Position numbers and translations under genes: made by a program. A stretch of DNA of 64,000 bases from Haemaphysalis longicornis (Eukaryota > Arthropoda > Arachnida > Ixodida > Ixodidae). Where the stretch lies: contig CM023457.1 in assembly GCA_013339765.2 (NCBI GenBank), forward strand, positions 47,013,347 to 47,077,346, given 5' to 3'. The notes below the pieces were generated by a model that searched no databases, was not told where the DNA came from, and worked only from the letters and a program-made list of their open reading frames with translations. Shown in pieces: positions 23,991 through 36,429 of this stretch; the first letter of the stretch is position 1; each line of letters begins with the position of its first letter.

Positions 23991-24777
23991 TTGGCTCTAA
24001 ATAAGGCACAATCTACATAGGCGGCATAAGAATTCTACGCATTAGTGGACAATACCCCGTATTTCTGCGGACATTTAGCAAGAACAGATAGCCCCATACC
24101 TACGTTGCAAGTTAATGTAAATAGCATTCTGACTGCAACGCCTTCTCCACCTTCGCGAGTTAGACACGACGCGTGCATACTACAAACCAATGGAAATTCA
24201 TTATCAGCGATGAAGTTGGAGGAGAGTGGCTGTGACTCTGTCCTAATACCACACAACGTACCGGCTCGATACCCAGCACTGACACGTTTTCCTTTTCCAA
24301 TCTGCAGCACGCGTGCCCGCGCGCGTGCTTGCGCGAAGCATGCTCGCGCAAATGTTTGATGGTGGGTGCTGTAGTTAGTCCTAAATGCATCTTCTGCGCA
24401 AAATATTGAAGGCACACGACATGAGGGCGGAGATCTGTGCGCAGCGCATGGGGTTTGACAATCTGTAGAGATCAACTGGATGCACCGGTGCTCGCAGCAA
24501 TAAGGGCTGTGAAGAATCTTTGAGAGGTTCAACCATTTTGTACTGTTTGCAAGCAAAAGCATCGCTGTTTTCAAAGTATAACCGCGCTGAACATGGTTTG
24601 TCGCTCTCTGTAGAAAATTATCAAAGAATAAAACAAGTAGGGAGGACGGTAGTGTTTACAAACACCTGAATGCTTGCGTAAACGTTGCCTTGTACAGCAA
24701 GCCAAAAAGTAGAAAATTGTACAGCGTGAACGAAATCACGTGGCCCAAACACCACTTGGTGCCCTTCTATGCAAAGC

Positions 24778-24783
24778 TTTATT
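24778..24783 (-). promoter_or_regulatory. Candidate polyadenylation signal of S10 gene A
   Basis: AATAAA on the minus strand, about 285 bases after the stop codon of gene A. It is the first canonical hexamer I see downstream. Confidence 0.35.
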
Positions 24784-25066
24784 TGAGGTGCACAGAGAGA
24801 AGCCGTTGGATGCTTCCTACAAGCAAATAAATGTGTTGCACGAAGATTTCTGGTTTATCGTAAAAAATGCGTAGCACCACTACTGGCTTTCATTACACTG
24901 AATAAAAATATTCCGGCAGTCCACCCAAATAAAATATCTATCAAATAAAGGCAGCAGCAATTTATCTAACAAAAAAACTAATTTGTTCAGGCATTACCCT
25001 GTGTAGCACGGCGCTAATTTTCGGTCAGGAAATTCACATACATCACGTGCACCAATCGGCTACTGT

Positions 25067-25893
25067 CTAATTCACACCCTTAACCTTCCGGTTGGGGCTC
25101 AAGACGTCCACTCCACTCGCAAATCGTTCCACCATCTTCGACACGGTCTCGGACGCATCCGCCCACGCGTGGTGTCCCGCCCGCGTGAGCACTACGTAGG
25201 TGAGGTCGTTAGACTTCTTCACGTATCCCAGCAGCCTCGACCCGGGGCCCTCCTCGTACCAGTGCTTCCGGGGCGCCTTCCTCAGCGTCTCCCCTCCGGT
25301 CCAGTTAAGAGAGAGCATGTAGGCCTCCTGCTTGACCACGGGGAACACGGTGTCCAGCTGCCCAGAGAAGACGAGCATCCTCGTCGCTTCCAACAGCGCC
25401 TGCACCTGGTCTCGAAGATCTACGGTGAAGTCGTTGGCCAGGTGCAGGATCACGCGCAGCCTCTTACTGTCCACCTGAGCGTGGGAACTCAGGTGCAGCG
25501 ACCTCTTGAGCAGGGGCTTCTGCATGTACCGGTAGTACTGGACGAACTCGGCGGGCTTCCGGTCACTCAGCAGGCTCGCGTGATCCTGGTAGCCGGTGAG
25601 TCTGCAGAAGGCGCTGGGCGTCGGGTGCAGGCTGAAGATGGTGTGGCTAAGGAGGTAGAGGGCCCCGGTGTGGTTGACCCCCCACATGTCGCGTACGCGT
25701 TGTATCGCCATCGAGAAGGTGCGCCTGCCGTGGGGGTCGAGCATGCCCATGTGGTAAAGGGAATCGGCGGAGTCGAGGAGGTCGATCGCTTTGCCTAGCA
25801 CGGGAGAGCAGGCGATGACGCCGGAGAGCTTCAGTGGCACAGCCGGGTCTGGGTTCGTGAGGAGGCTATGGGCCAGGGCAACTGCTACTCGCG
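25067..25893 (-). CDS. S10 serine carboxypeptidase gene A, last coding exon
   Basis: The exon encodes the C-terminal 274 residues of a CPVL/vitellogenic-type carboxypeptidase, which removes C-terminal amino acids from peptides in acidic or secreted compartments. It begins after a strong acceptor (CCCCCACTCTACGCAG) in phase 1, completing the Ser codon after GESYG. In order it shows ARVAVALAHSLL-type helix sequence, the SGVIACSPVLG strand, YHMGMLD, LTGYQDH, the catalytic Asp in FSGQLDTVFPV and the catalytic His in RAGHHAWADASE. The frame is unbroken to TAG at 25,067. Three possible N-glycosylation sequons are present, including NHT and NWT. The usual GGGH(I/M)(L/V)P around the His is here AGHHAWAD, so the residues beside it are unusual but the His is kept. 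Confidence 0.93.
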
Positions 25894-26265
25894 CTGCGTA
25901 GAGTGGGGGAGGAGTATTTGGAGTGTTGTCAAGCCACAAATTAGCGGAAACCTCTGAAAGTTTAGTATAAGGTAAGACAAGTTGTGGAAGATAACCGACA
26001 TCCCATATAACGTCGGTTACGATGAAGGAAACATATTGCTGCCCTACTCTCTCAGGCTTCAGGCTCGTGTGTAGTGCTACACTGGTCATGCAGAGTGGCC
26101 TAAAAGCACTTAACGCTAAGTATAGACACCACTATAGAATATTATCTGGGGCTGGCTGCAGCGAATCATGACTGCACGTGAGTACGCACACATTCATTTC
26201 ACGAGTTGCCCCTCCCAACTCAGGCTGTACCCAGTACATGCCACGCTAGAATACCAGCTAGCAAT

Positions 26266-26289
26266 TCATTCATTCATTCATTCATTCAA
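26266..26289. repeat. ATTC tetranucleotide array
   Basis: Six near-perfect ATTC units inside intron 2 of S10 gene A. Confidence 0.8.
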
Positions 26290-26567
26290 TGTTAGCCCAA
26301 GGACAGTGATGGGGTAACTCACGTGTCTCCTATGGTTAAAGAGACGGATTAGCACCAGCCTACCACCCGTAACTCACATTTGGTCTTGTTCTGCCCGCGT
26401 GCATCCTTACATGAGATCCGAAGGTGAGGCATCGCGAAACCAAGCTGACAAGCCTTACAAATGCTCATGTCGTCCAAGAACAATCACCACAAGAGAAACA
26501 CCCGATGAGGCGGCCCCACCCGAATAGCAGTCGACCATGAAAGTCAGTAGCCAGTCAGTGCACTTAC

Positions 26568-26898
26568 ATCCGTAGCTCTCCCCCGCGACGTACAGGGGCC
26601 GGTTCCTGAGCTCGGGAAACACAATGAGCAGCTGCCTCAAGAACTCCCGCAGGCCCTTCGCGCAGTCTGCGGAACTGCGGGCGTATCCAGCCGCGGACTT
26701 GGTGAAGCTGAAGCCGGCCCCGGCCGGCTGGTCGACGTAGACGACGTTGAATATCTTCTGGACTGTGTGTGGCCTGCGGTGGAGCTTGCCGTGAGAGTCC
26801 ACCGCCAGAGGACCGGACTCGAGGAACTGTCCGAACATGCTCGACTTGCCCGGACCCCCTTGGAGGTAGACCATGAGGGGCGCGTGCTCCGGGTTGAT
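26568..26898 (-). CDS. S10 serine carboxypeptidase gene A, middle exon with nucleophile Ser
   Basis: The exon is 331 bases. It enters in phase 0 after a pyrimidine-rich acceptor (CTCTGGCCAAG) with INPEHAPLMVYLQGGPGKSS, the oxyanion-hole loop of S10 peptidases. FLESGP follows, carrying the Glu that helps bind the substrate carboxylate in yeast carboxypeptidase Y, then YVDQPAGAGFSFT. The exon ends at GESYG with the nucleophile Ser; GGAT followed by GTAAGT is the donor. Spliced to the last exon the junction reads GESYGSRVAVALAH. Exon length and phases equal those of gene C. All catalytic and binding residues visible here are normal for the family. Confidence 0.93.
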
Positions 26899-27439
26899 CT
26901 TGGCCAGAGAACGGAGAGAGACAAAACTTGTTTAGTGAGAATTTAGATGGGGGTGGGGTGGTTTCTCATAACCCCGTGCCGTCTTGGCTCCACCGGCCCT
27001 CTCGACCAGCGGAAGTAGATCTTGAGGAGCGAGCTGGACTACAGCATTTCCCACTACTCAGGGGAAAGCAAATGGGGCGGAAGGGATGAATTGTCGTCGC
27101 ACTCCCCTATCATTGCGCCTGAGAATACCTGGTTGATTACAAAATTCACATTGCGCGCTCAATATTGTGGGGAATTGCAAAAGCATCCTTACAGTATGGC
27201 TAAACGTGGCAGTCCGTATTATTCTCATCGCGGTGTCTAGATTTTTAATGAGCTCTGGGTATGGATCAGGAAACGCTCTACTGAGTCTGTAGTGTTGTGT
27301 AATTTTTTGGAATGTCGCGAGCGGGTGTAGGTTACGGTGTCTCCTCAGGGCTCTGTAGGGTGAGGTCTGGGGTGCGCTAATTGTCTTTCATTGGTGACTC
27401 GACCGGGGTCCACACAATTTCTACCTGGAGAAAGGTTGA

Positions 27440-27660
27440 AAAAGTGAAAGTTCAAAGTTCAAAGTTTATTTCGACATGTACAGGAGTGACTATACAGTTG
27501 CCGAGGGGAACGGTCAAAAAGGCTACAGAATAAAAAAAAAGCCTGACAAGGTGACGTCCCCCTCCTCCTCCTCCTCCCCCCCCCCCCCCTTCGTTTTGGC
27601 ACGAGACGAGAACGGAGACAAGGGCGAAAGAAAGATTTCCAATGGCCTTCGTGGACCCCC
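27440..27660 (-). mobile_element. Possible LINE 3' end with TTTGAAC tail; C- and CTC-rich tract
   Basis: On the minus strand the segment ends GAAATAAACTTTGAACTTTG, an AATAAA followed by a short repeated tail as in other LINEs here. It contains a CTC/C-rich tract (27,554-27,590 on plus). It lies within intron 1 of S10 gene A. Confidence 0.4.
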
Positions 27661-29362
27661 ATTCTAGTTCAAAATGCGATTGCGTCAGCGGAGGCTAGCC
27701 CCGAAATCCCAACCAGTGCACACTTCGCAAGAATTTCCAAATATACACCCCGTTAATCTTAGCAAAAATTGCGAGTTCAATACGGCTTCATCCAACCATA
27801 ACGTCGCTGACTGCACATTAAAGGCGAAGAAGCAGTCAAAGCGTGATAACCGAACGAGAAACTTTATAAATAGAACATGCTCAATTGCAAGTTGAAGGGG
27901 CAACGATCGAACAAAATTTGCGGGCACTCTCGACCCTTTTCTTATGATAAGCATACTTTGATGAACTCGACATGTTTTAAGGGGTTGCTGTCTTTTTACG
28001 CAGCTTTTTTGCTCCGGTTTCTGACGTCTATTCGTGAGGTTAATTTTCTTCAAGTCTGTTTCGACTAACAGGCGCCATATGCACGGTTACAAAAATGCAC
28101 TCACCGGCAACAATACCTACTAAAATAGGTGTATTTGGGCAAGCAAAATATTCTTCGCGCATTTTTAAAAGGTTCATGCACATCCGCCTCATTTAACGCA
28201 AGTTAATCTTGGGTACATTTGAAACAAAGTATTACTGCTGAACAGAAGCTGCAACTATTACTTTAATTTTTAATTTACACCTGCTTTATACGAACAGTGA
28301 TGTTCCATTCCCCGAAAGCCAGTGCCTGCCGAACGCCTTCATATCAGCGTTGAAAGATGCGTCACACACGATGAGCAGCGAACTTATCATGGGCGTATCA
28401 AGTGGAGCGTTGGACCTTCCGATAGCACAACATTTCAATTAAAGACGCGATAACCACCGTATCTAAATGGGAACACTTTAGCAAGGCGAGGAGCAGGGGC
28501 CAGGTTTCACAAAGCCGCCGCCTTTCACGTGCAAGACGGCAGGAACATCAGCTCTCACTAAGGATTCCTGACATAGTGCAGCAATAAAAGGTTGCATGGA
28601 TACGGTTGGTTGTGGAGTGTAGCCTTCACTCTTGTTTTAATGCAACGCCCCTAATGGAACTGCTCTAATGTCGTCTAATGAGGCTACTAACTGCGGCATG
28701 TCGCCAAAATAATTTCTTAAACGTGCAAAATTTCGTTGAACTTACGACGTTACAAAAGCCTTGAGTCCCAGTTGTAAAAACGCTATTTCCTTTACCAATG
28801 GTCAATGACGGTCTGAAGAACGTGTTCTTCTCTTGAACTGGGGAATCTTGACGCGATTGAACCGAGATATTCTTCGCATTCACTGAACAACCCTGACAGA
28901 GATGTCTGATTTTTTTTTGCAGTGACAGGTCATTGCAATTTACCGGTATAAATGCTGTCAGGCATTTTAATCTCTCCCTTGTTTACCATTTTTTACTATG
29001 ACGAATGCTTGCTGACTGTGCCGACTAGCCCAGTTGTCGGTTTTGCCGCAGCAAATGCGCGTGCGCATTTCAGCGGGTTATTAACACAAACTTGCGAGTT
29101 TGCTTGCTGTCCGGAAGTTGGTTTATTAACTGTAAAATACTCCTACACAGCATGACGCATTGAGGGACCAGAAGTGCCGCTTACATTTTTTTTAACAAAA
29201 CCCAATCATTGATAGCGCGTCGTTTCCCCCTGAAGAGTAAACGGTAAGGGTTGCGATAAGGCTTTTTTGTTGTTTTTGTTATCAGGCTCGAAATATAAAT
29301 GATAATGACCACCACACCGACAAGAAAAGGCAACCTCAATCGGTGCCACAACCTGACTACCA

Positions 29363-29480
29363 GTTCCAAAAAATTTAAAGAGCGCAAGGGACGAGGACAG
29401 AGCAACACAGTAGACTGGACGAGTGCTGGACTGTGTTTCTCTATCCTCGTATACATTGCGCTCTTTTCAATTTTTTGAAG
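29363..29480. repeat. Foldback MITE-like element with ~48-bp arms
   Basis: The left arm starts AGTTCCAAAAAATTTAAAGA (about 29,362-29,410). The right arm (29,431-29,480) is its imperfect reverse complement, around a 20-base loop. It sits in intron 1 of gene A. Confidence 0.7.
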
Positions 29481-30026
29481 CCATGAACCAACTCGCCCAA
29501 CAAAGCATTCTATTAAGTTATCTATCAGTGTATGCCCATGTCCGGAAGACCTGCCGCAGCTCAGCATGTCTTTGTTCGAAAGGACCCTCACAATCTCCTC
29601 CGGACATTATCCCGCCGAGTGCAGTACTGTGTACCTCTGCTGCGAGATAGCGGTCTTTGCAGTGGCATCTAGCTCGCTCTAACAATTCTCCCTATCCCCC
29701 ACTACAGTCTGTCTTTGCGGGTTGCTGTTACTACCGTCTCCATCATGCGACAATAGCCCACTATTACTGACCACATATCCTTGACCCCCCAACATCCTCC
29801 CTGGGCCAGTTAAAGGTGTTCTTGAAAGACCATTATCTCGACAACTACAACTTTCTTCCTCTTGCTTATGCAGTACACAGCAAAGACGTACCGAGGTACC
29901 TAAATCTGTGACCATTGGCCCGATGAAAAAAAAAAACTACAAAAGCCCGATTTAAGAAGTACATGCCATTATGTATACAAATACTAAGCGCCGATGCCTT
30001 CGATGTTGCACCAAACCGCCTTCTTA

Positions 30027-30170
30027 TCCGCCGTGGTGGCTCACTGGCTAAGGCGTTGTGCTGCTGAGCCCCAGGACGCGGGTTCGATTCCCGGCCCGGG
30101 CGGGCGCTTTTCTGATTGAGGCGAAAAGCGAAAACGCCCGTGTGCTCGAGATTTCAGCGCATGTTAAACC
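30027..30170 (+). mobile_element. Ruka-type SINE, copy 3, 5' half (interrupted)
   Basis: Contains the A box (TGGCTCACTGGCTAAGG), B box (GGTTCGATTCCC) and core up to CAGCGCATGTTAAA, after which LINE sequence begins. The missing 3' part resumes at 31,288. Confidence 0.85.
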
Positions 30171-30689
30171 ACCCGAGCGATTTCCAACCGGTTAGCCGAC
30201 TACGCAGAGACGCACAATCACTGGCTAGATCCAGCAATAATGGCATCTTCTGACAATCAGCACCGACGCAGCTATGTATGCAGCGCGTGCAATCCACTTA
30301 ACAACCCTCCACTCCCCCGCGAGAGAGAGAGAGTAAGTTTTTCTGGAACCTTTGGGTCAACGACGAGTGGTGACCAGCGCTTGGAGGGCGCCGCTGACCT
30401 GGGCTGCTCGTTCAGCGAGCCCTTGCTGTACCCGCGGATCCAAGCTTCCTAACGCCGCCTCCTAGTGCTCCACACGAGAGATTAGAGGGAATGAGTTTTG
30501 AGGGAATTCGCCAATGATATGAGCAACTGTTTCATGGGCTCACAGTCGGGACCGCCCCTGAACCCGTCCCCTTCCCCTGAGCAGTGGGAGATACTGCTGT
30601 CCAGCTGTCACAGGCAGGGCTACGGCAGCCTGGACAACACATTGGCTCCTGGACTGAGGAACCACTCTCGCATTATTGCGTAATAAAGT

Positions 30690-30754
<65 letters not shown>

Positions 30755-30760
30755 TCGGCT
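30171..30760 (+). mobile_element. LINE 3' end with (CT)n tail, inside a Ruka copy
   Basis: The frame near 30,540-30,683 reads PSPEQWEILLSS, the usual C-terminus of this LINE group's ORF2. The 3' end GCGTAATAAAGTTCTCTCTC passes into a ~66-bp CT array (30,690-30,757). Tail type matches the copy at 22,276. Confidence 0.65.
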
Positions 30761-31287
30761 GCCACCTGCTGGCAGCAAGTTACGTGTTGGCGGGTACAGG
30801 CTGGCACCCTCTTTACCCTATACTTTTTCAGCGCTGCCGAAGTAAGAAAAGAATCCATCCCCAACACCAGCCCAGCAATGGAAAATGCAGCCAATGCGGC
30901 ACCCGGTCCGACCTTGGACACCTGCTGTGGTTCTGCCCGCTGTACTCGGCTCCCAGAGCTCGGGCCCTGGCCTCACGCCCGAGTGAGATAAGGACGAAGG
31001 TCCTTCAGAGCTGGGTGACACCACACCCGGACACAACTGCAGCGGTCCCCAACGAGCTTTGGCGGTCGTTAAACCAGTTTTTTGAATGACGCAAAAGCTG
31101 CTCCCACCGGTTCGCGGCTCGGACACACTGCCAGAAGTACAGCCTGTCACGGCCGAAGCCAGTGATCAAACGACAGAATGTTTACCTTCGTTGTATTTTT
31201 ATTTTTAGCGTTACTCTTTTTTACATTCTTTCACAACAGCCTTTGATTGGTATAAAAATGCGAAATAAACGTGTTCAACAACAACAA
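30761..31287 (+). mobile_element. LINE 3' end with (CAA)n tail, inside a Ruka copy
   Basis: The frame 30,850-31,086 contains CSQCGTRSDLGHLLWFCP, the C-x2-C...H-x4-C module at the end of LINE ORF2, and ends NQFFE then stop. A 3' UTR with AAATAAACGTG and a short CAA array follows (to 31,287). Confidence 0.75.
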
Positions 31288-31375
31288 CAACCAGGGGGTC
31301 AAAATTAATACGGAGCCCCTCGCTACGGTGCGCCTTATCGCCTGTGTAGTGACTGCGCGTTAAACCTCCCAATCA
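31288..31375 (+). mobile_element. Ruka-type SINE, copy 3, 3' half
   Basis: Begins CCAGGGGGTCAAAATTAATA, continues through GCGCCTTATCGCCTG-like sequence and ends GCGTTAAACCTCCC. It complements the half at 30,027-30,170. Confidence 0.85.
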
Positions 31376-31542
31376 TCATCAAAACCCCTCCATCTCTCAA
31401 GCTGTGGTAAGAGGGGTAGGGCGCACTCGAGAATATTTTTTTCAAACTGTTAAACCCGTTGAAACCCCTATTTTTCCTGTGGTCCAACTACCAGGTCGTG
31501 TATAGGATGTTCGCAGTGCGCGGACTCAACACCGGCTCTTAC

Positions 31543-31743
31543 CGAGGCCTTCATGTAGACGAAGAATAAGTTTGCTTGGCACTCCTTGTTGGTCGTGATG
31601 AAGCCGGAGTATGCGGTGACGTTCGCCCTAGACTTGAGAATCTTCACCACGCTCGCTTGACGGGCAGTTCTGACGTCCATCTTGTCGATGAAAGGGGTCA
31701 GAAAGTGGCCATCCTGGCCAGTCCCGCGAGTCTTGTATACCGA
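31543..31743 (-). CDS. S10 serine carboxypeptidase gene A, N-terminal exon
   Basis: This 201-base exon, exactly 67 codons, shows HFLTPFIDKMDVRTARQ, then ANVTAYSGFITTNKEC, then ANLFFVYMKAS. These are the N-terminal landmarks of S10 carboxypeptidases and the same as in gene B. The acceptor is CACCTCCAG; the donor is TCG followed by GTAAGA, leaving in phase 0 to join the middle exon as KAS-INPEHAP. The entry phase appears to be 0, whereas gene B enters in phase 2, so the start of this exon is less sure: AG sites also occur 12 and 24 bases further in. A signal-peptide exon is expected upstream but was not found. Intron 1 (26,899-31,542) is 4.6 kb and filled with repeats. Confidence 0.85.
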
Positions 31744-32700
31744 CTGGAGGTGTCACCAGACGGAGAGAGATAAGAGGCAGAGTGAGTAAGAAAGAGAAGG
31801 GACAACTCGACGGTTGCATGTGAGAGGCTAGCTGTGTCTAAAGCAGGCAATTTACTAAGCCGAGGCCTTTGAAGCGCTGATCACGATTACCATTTTGAAC
31901 TGTTCTGTTGCGCTTTTTTCCAGCGTTCTCCTGTTAACGGCTGGAACAGCCCGGTAAAGGCAGTGTCAAGAGGGCTTGCGTTGAAAAAATTCAGGTTGCA
32001 TACATCGAAAATATTTGCACTGAGTTAGAAAGCTGCGCCGACAAGACTAAACGCTATGTATGTTTGTTCCGGAAATACTTGCATTTCGGCGCCTTTGGCG
32101 GGTACAACTTCAAAACCGTGCGTTCGGTTCATATTCTCAGGTTATTGACGTCATAGCAGCGTCACGGTTCGAAAACTTCACGCACGTCCGCAAGAATGAT
32201 CACATCGGTGGAAAGTTTCGCTTTATCACCGTTCCACAAACCGTACCATCACTCTCCGCTTGATACCGACCTTTTTCTTAGTCGCCTGCCATACTTTTCT
32301 GACGTGACCACGCCTTCAGGGTATAAATCGGCGTGTTAATTGCCCCACTTTTCTGTTGTGCCGATCATTCATACCGCGCACTATTATTGATTACAATGCC
32401 CTGTTTGGATTCTCTGCCCTCACACACTGAGAGCGTTATTGGTGCTGCCAAATTCCATAAACAAGTACGGCGCGACAATGCAATTTCAAAACAACTTTTT
32501 TTTGTGCTCTTGCGTTCGGATTCCACTACCATTTTCTGCACGTATTTGTAAGTTACTTTTGCCCCAACTTGTATTTTGTGTTTGCGTGACACGTGTTGAT
32601 CTTTTGTTTTTCCTTATAATGCAATATAATACTCTTCACTGACGTTGATTGCTACTTATTTGGGCCGTGTACATCGCCCTTCTTCAGGGGTTGGTCGAAT

Positions 32701-33230
32701 AAAAAAAATAGCAGTGGCTTAGCTCGGCTATGCCAGGATATACGTAGCGAGAGCTAAGTTTCAACTAGTTATTCTTAGGTTTCCTCGTTGTCTAGGATTA
32801 GCTGATTATTATGCTTACTGCTTCTAAAACGATTTCCAATCCAATCCAATCCAATCCAGTCCAGTCACTGCTCCTCGCGCATGCGCAGCAGGGCTCTCCA
32901 AGAGCCATGCGGAAAGGCTATCAAGCGGCTCCGGGGCACCGTCTGACTTGGCTACTGAGCGACGGAGGCGCACAGCTGGGCACACGCCGGCGCCAGTGCG
33001 TCTGCCACGGCTATGACGTCACTCCTCTGGAATGCGCAGACCGGCGAATGTGCAGACCCAATTCTCAACACACCCGTAGTCCAATTGGATTGGATTTCCA
33101 ATCCGATTCAATACAATCTAATTTAATTCAATCCAATCCAATCCAATCCAATGCTCCTCGCGCTTGCGCAGCACGGGCCTTCAAGGTCCACGCGAAACTG
33201 CTCAACCTCGGCCAGTGTAGCTTACGCTAC
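32701..33230 (-). repeat. ATTGG-array element, copy 2 (inverted)
   Basis: Reverse complement of the element at 3,424-4,021: tail (32,701-32,760), short array (32,834-32,868), 50-bp module, GC-rich core, array (33,080-33,152), second 50-bp module and the outer flank ending in AGTGTAGCTTACGCTAC. The arrays are much shorter than in copy 1 while the non-repetitive parts align. Confidence 0.8.
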
Positions 33231-34170
33231 AAAATAAAATACCGTCAACCTGCATAGGTTCACTGCGAGGGAATCAGTGTTGGAGGACATGGCCATCGGG
33301 AGAAATAACCTGCTGCTGCTGGATTACGGATGGGCCTTCACAACTTTGATAAGTAAATATACATACAAAGAAGCTATTTTACGATATCTAGTACAGGTAA
33401 GTGTGGCATTGTATGCTTTACGGTTCATTACCCCCTGAATACTATGGGCTTTCTGACACTGACCAATTTAGCACAATACTGAGTGGCTCTATAAAACCGT
33501 GGCCATACAGTGTGGTTCTTCTATTTGACCCTCTTTTACCACTGTTTTTCTTTTTTCAAAATCACGAACCAACTGTCTCAGCAATTGACATTAGTCATCT
33601 AAGCATCGCTCTACATCGGAGCATATATCCATCTATATTGTTTAAACTTACCGGAATAATCTTCTCGATTCCACTGTCTGCAGCGCCGTCGCGCCTAGCA
33701 GAAACAACAACGAAAGCATTGTCGAAATATCCATCGTGAGCGACTAGTGCTCGCGTTCCAAATCAAGACATAGTAACGGCTGTAAAAAAAAGAAGAAAGA
33801 TTGCTTTAGTTCTTTGACCGTCGGCGACGTACGCTTCTATTTTTTGTTAAAGAAAACAATAGGAACATGAAAAGGCAAGAGGGCTGGCTGAGGGTGCTGG
33901 CCCTGGACTGGAACTGAGCGAGCTACGAAAGGCTGGTCCTTCCAAACCGAACAATGGTTTATTTTGTCTTCATGGTCTCATTAATTAACGGCGGGAAGAT
34001 ACCGGGCACGGAACGGAAGTATCAGAGGTGGTGCCCTCACTCACAGACGCCTCATTTCGGGCCTGTTATTACGCTGACCATGCAGCGCTGACAGTAAGGC
34101 CGGGTTCAGACTGTTGCTGCAACTGTCGTAATAACTTTAAAGAATGACGTCATTTAACGTCTCAGCCACC
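33231..34170. other. Intergenic stretch, nothing recognised
   Basis: No reading frame with a recognisable domain and no repeat copy were seen. Confidence 0.5.
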
Positions 34171-34183
34171 CGAACTACGTGAC

Positions 34184-34437
34184 ACCCGCCGCTGTGCGCT
34201 CAGTGGCCAAGGCGTTGCGCTGCTGAGCATGAGGTCGCGGGTTCGATTCCCGGCCGCGGCGGCCGCTTTTCTGATGGAGGCGAAAAGCAAAAACGCCCAG
34301 GTGTACGAGATTTCGGCGCACGTTAAAGACCCAGGTGGTCGAAATTAATCCGGAGCCCTCCACTACGGCGCGCCTCATCGCCTGCGTTGCGTTGGCGCGT
34401 TAAACCCTACAATCAATCAATCAATCAATCAATCAAT
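34184..34437 (+). mobile_element. Ruka-type SINE, copy 4, with target-site duplication
   Basis: Full length, with (CAAT)n tail (34,411-34,437). Flanked by CGAACTACGTGAC (34,171-34,183) and CGAACTGCGTGAC (34,438-34,450), 12 of 13 bases identical, which marks the insertion site. Confidence 0.95.
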
Positions 34438-34450
34438 CGAACTGCGTGAC

Positions 34451-36425
34451 ATGCCGTTTTTTTACGTCCATAGATCCCGATATGCCTTTGCGTCTGTAGT
34501 CTGAACATTGCCTAAGAAACAAAATAAACGCTTACCTGTGCCCATATTTTCCGTTCCCATAGCGCTGGAACCCTAGATCACCTCCATGGTGAAGGGCTAA
34601 TTTTGGAGCCTAGGGTGAAGCCTTTTTATAGGGAGTCTGTTGCGTAGCGCTAGGAATTTTCGACCGGCCACATTATCTGTGGCTTCTTTCTCTTCTTCTT
34701 TGCTCTTAAGCGGCAGCAGCGTCGAACTTTCATCGTCTTTTGTACGCCGTTTTGACCGGCAATAAAAATGTTTAACCGGATCGAAATTGGTTCCTCTTAT
34801 TCTAGGAAAGATAAATGCAAAAAACGTTCAATCTTAGTACGCCTCGTAATTTATTAATGTGACACGCTGCTTTTCTAATTGGCATTGAATTTTTCGCGCG
34901 CCGTAGGTATATCTACGCTACGAGGCACGCCGTAGTAGAGGACTGGAGATTAAAATACACCTCTTGGGTGTCTTAATACGCGAAGAAATATCAGCACATG
35001 GGGGTTTTTTTTTTTTTTTTGCCTTCATCTGAAAAAATACCACCATGGCCGGGATAGAACCGCAGTCCTTGGGCTCAGCCACACAGCATTAGCCTAAGTG
35101 AGGGGCGATATGTGTGCATGAAACAGTGAAACTCACGTGCAAAGAACCCTTTTGCACGCAAACTACTTTTGGATGGTAGCAAATGCCTAAGTACCTACCT
35201 GCTTAACCACCAAGATAATAGCCAACAAGACAACTAAAAGTACGTCAAAATGTTTTGATGCAAAGTCTATCATATCTAACCGTATCGTCCAACTGTCCCG
35301 GGTGAACTTCAGGAGCAGTTGTCTCGAAAGATATTGCCGCGTTTGCCAACTTAACCATGTCTTTTCCCTTCTGCGATAGTTGAAAGTATGTGTCGGTTTA
35401 TTGAAACCCTGTATTTGAAACAATACAACGATACTCGTCCATCAAAATTTGTACTCCCGTAATTTCAAATTAAAATGACCAAACACTTGCGTGTTCTGTC
35501 ATCCAAACAGATACGGGAGCAGAAATTTCAATGAAAACGGCTGTCGTACTTTTACCGGTACTGCAATTCTCGCGTTCGCCGCCCTATAATCCTCCAATAA
35601 GACAAAAAAAACTGGCTTTCTTCGATATATGCCTCTATCTTCTTCTTTGACGTCAATATATTACCTTGAACGCGTATTGCGCACGCAACAATAAAATCTA
35701 TCATTCGGCTTTGAACCTTGGCTTCCTGCGTCAGATATAGAAGGACTGCTTGGCAGGAGATAACATTCAGCATACAAAAGCCCCCAATAATACACCAGGT
35801 AATTTACAGGGTGGGAGGCGATGAGGCAGTTATCACTTGCGCGCGTACATTTAAAAGGTAAATTAGATGATTTGGCAGAAGAAATTTTTGGCCCACCAGA
35901 AAGACTAGAGCCATCTGTTCAGTACTCAACCACAGCTGCATAAGGATGTACGACATACCCATTAAGTCCATAGGGAATTCATTTTTAAAGCGTCCCTGCC
36001 GCCGTTTTTTTTTTTTTTGAGCGATAGATTTCCTAGTGGGACTGATGGCGCCCTGTCAAGAAACTAAAGCATTTCCCCATAGACCAGTTGGTCGACAGAA
36101 AAGCTCGGATATCGTCTCGGGACACACGGCGCGTGCGTGAAACCGGACTGCTATTGTGTCAAAACGGGTACTTGAAAGACAATACACGGAGCCATCATGG
36201 AGGGCAGTAGTATACGTTTATCTGATTACCCAGTATCGGTACACATTTACAGAGTTCGTAGATGCGTTTACTTAGTGCACTAAAAGTTGTCATGGGTTCG
36301 TTCTTTGTTTTCATTTGTCTTTGAAGGTTTGACGATCAAGTGGACGCACTTTAGCGAAGGTTCTGACGTCCTTTTGACGCAGTTTTGATGTGAGAAAAGT
36401 TTCGCGCTTTTTTTTTTTTTAACTT
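34451..36425. other. Intergenic stretch, nothing recognised
   Basis: AT-rich, with poly-T runs at about 35,007 and 36,008. No supported gene or repeat family member. Confidence 0.45.
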
Positions 36426-36429
36426 GGTT

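Noticed and set aside
25169..25798. 209-codon open frame on the plus strand
   Set aside because: It is antisense to the last exon of S10 gene A; GC-rich third positions of the real gene keep the opposite strand open. No domain.
31628..31819. Hydrophobic N-terminus that could be the gene A signal peptide
   Set aside because: The frame starting MQPSSCPFSFLLTLPL is encoded by the intron's pyrimidine tract and is out of frame with the S10 exon.
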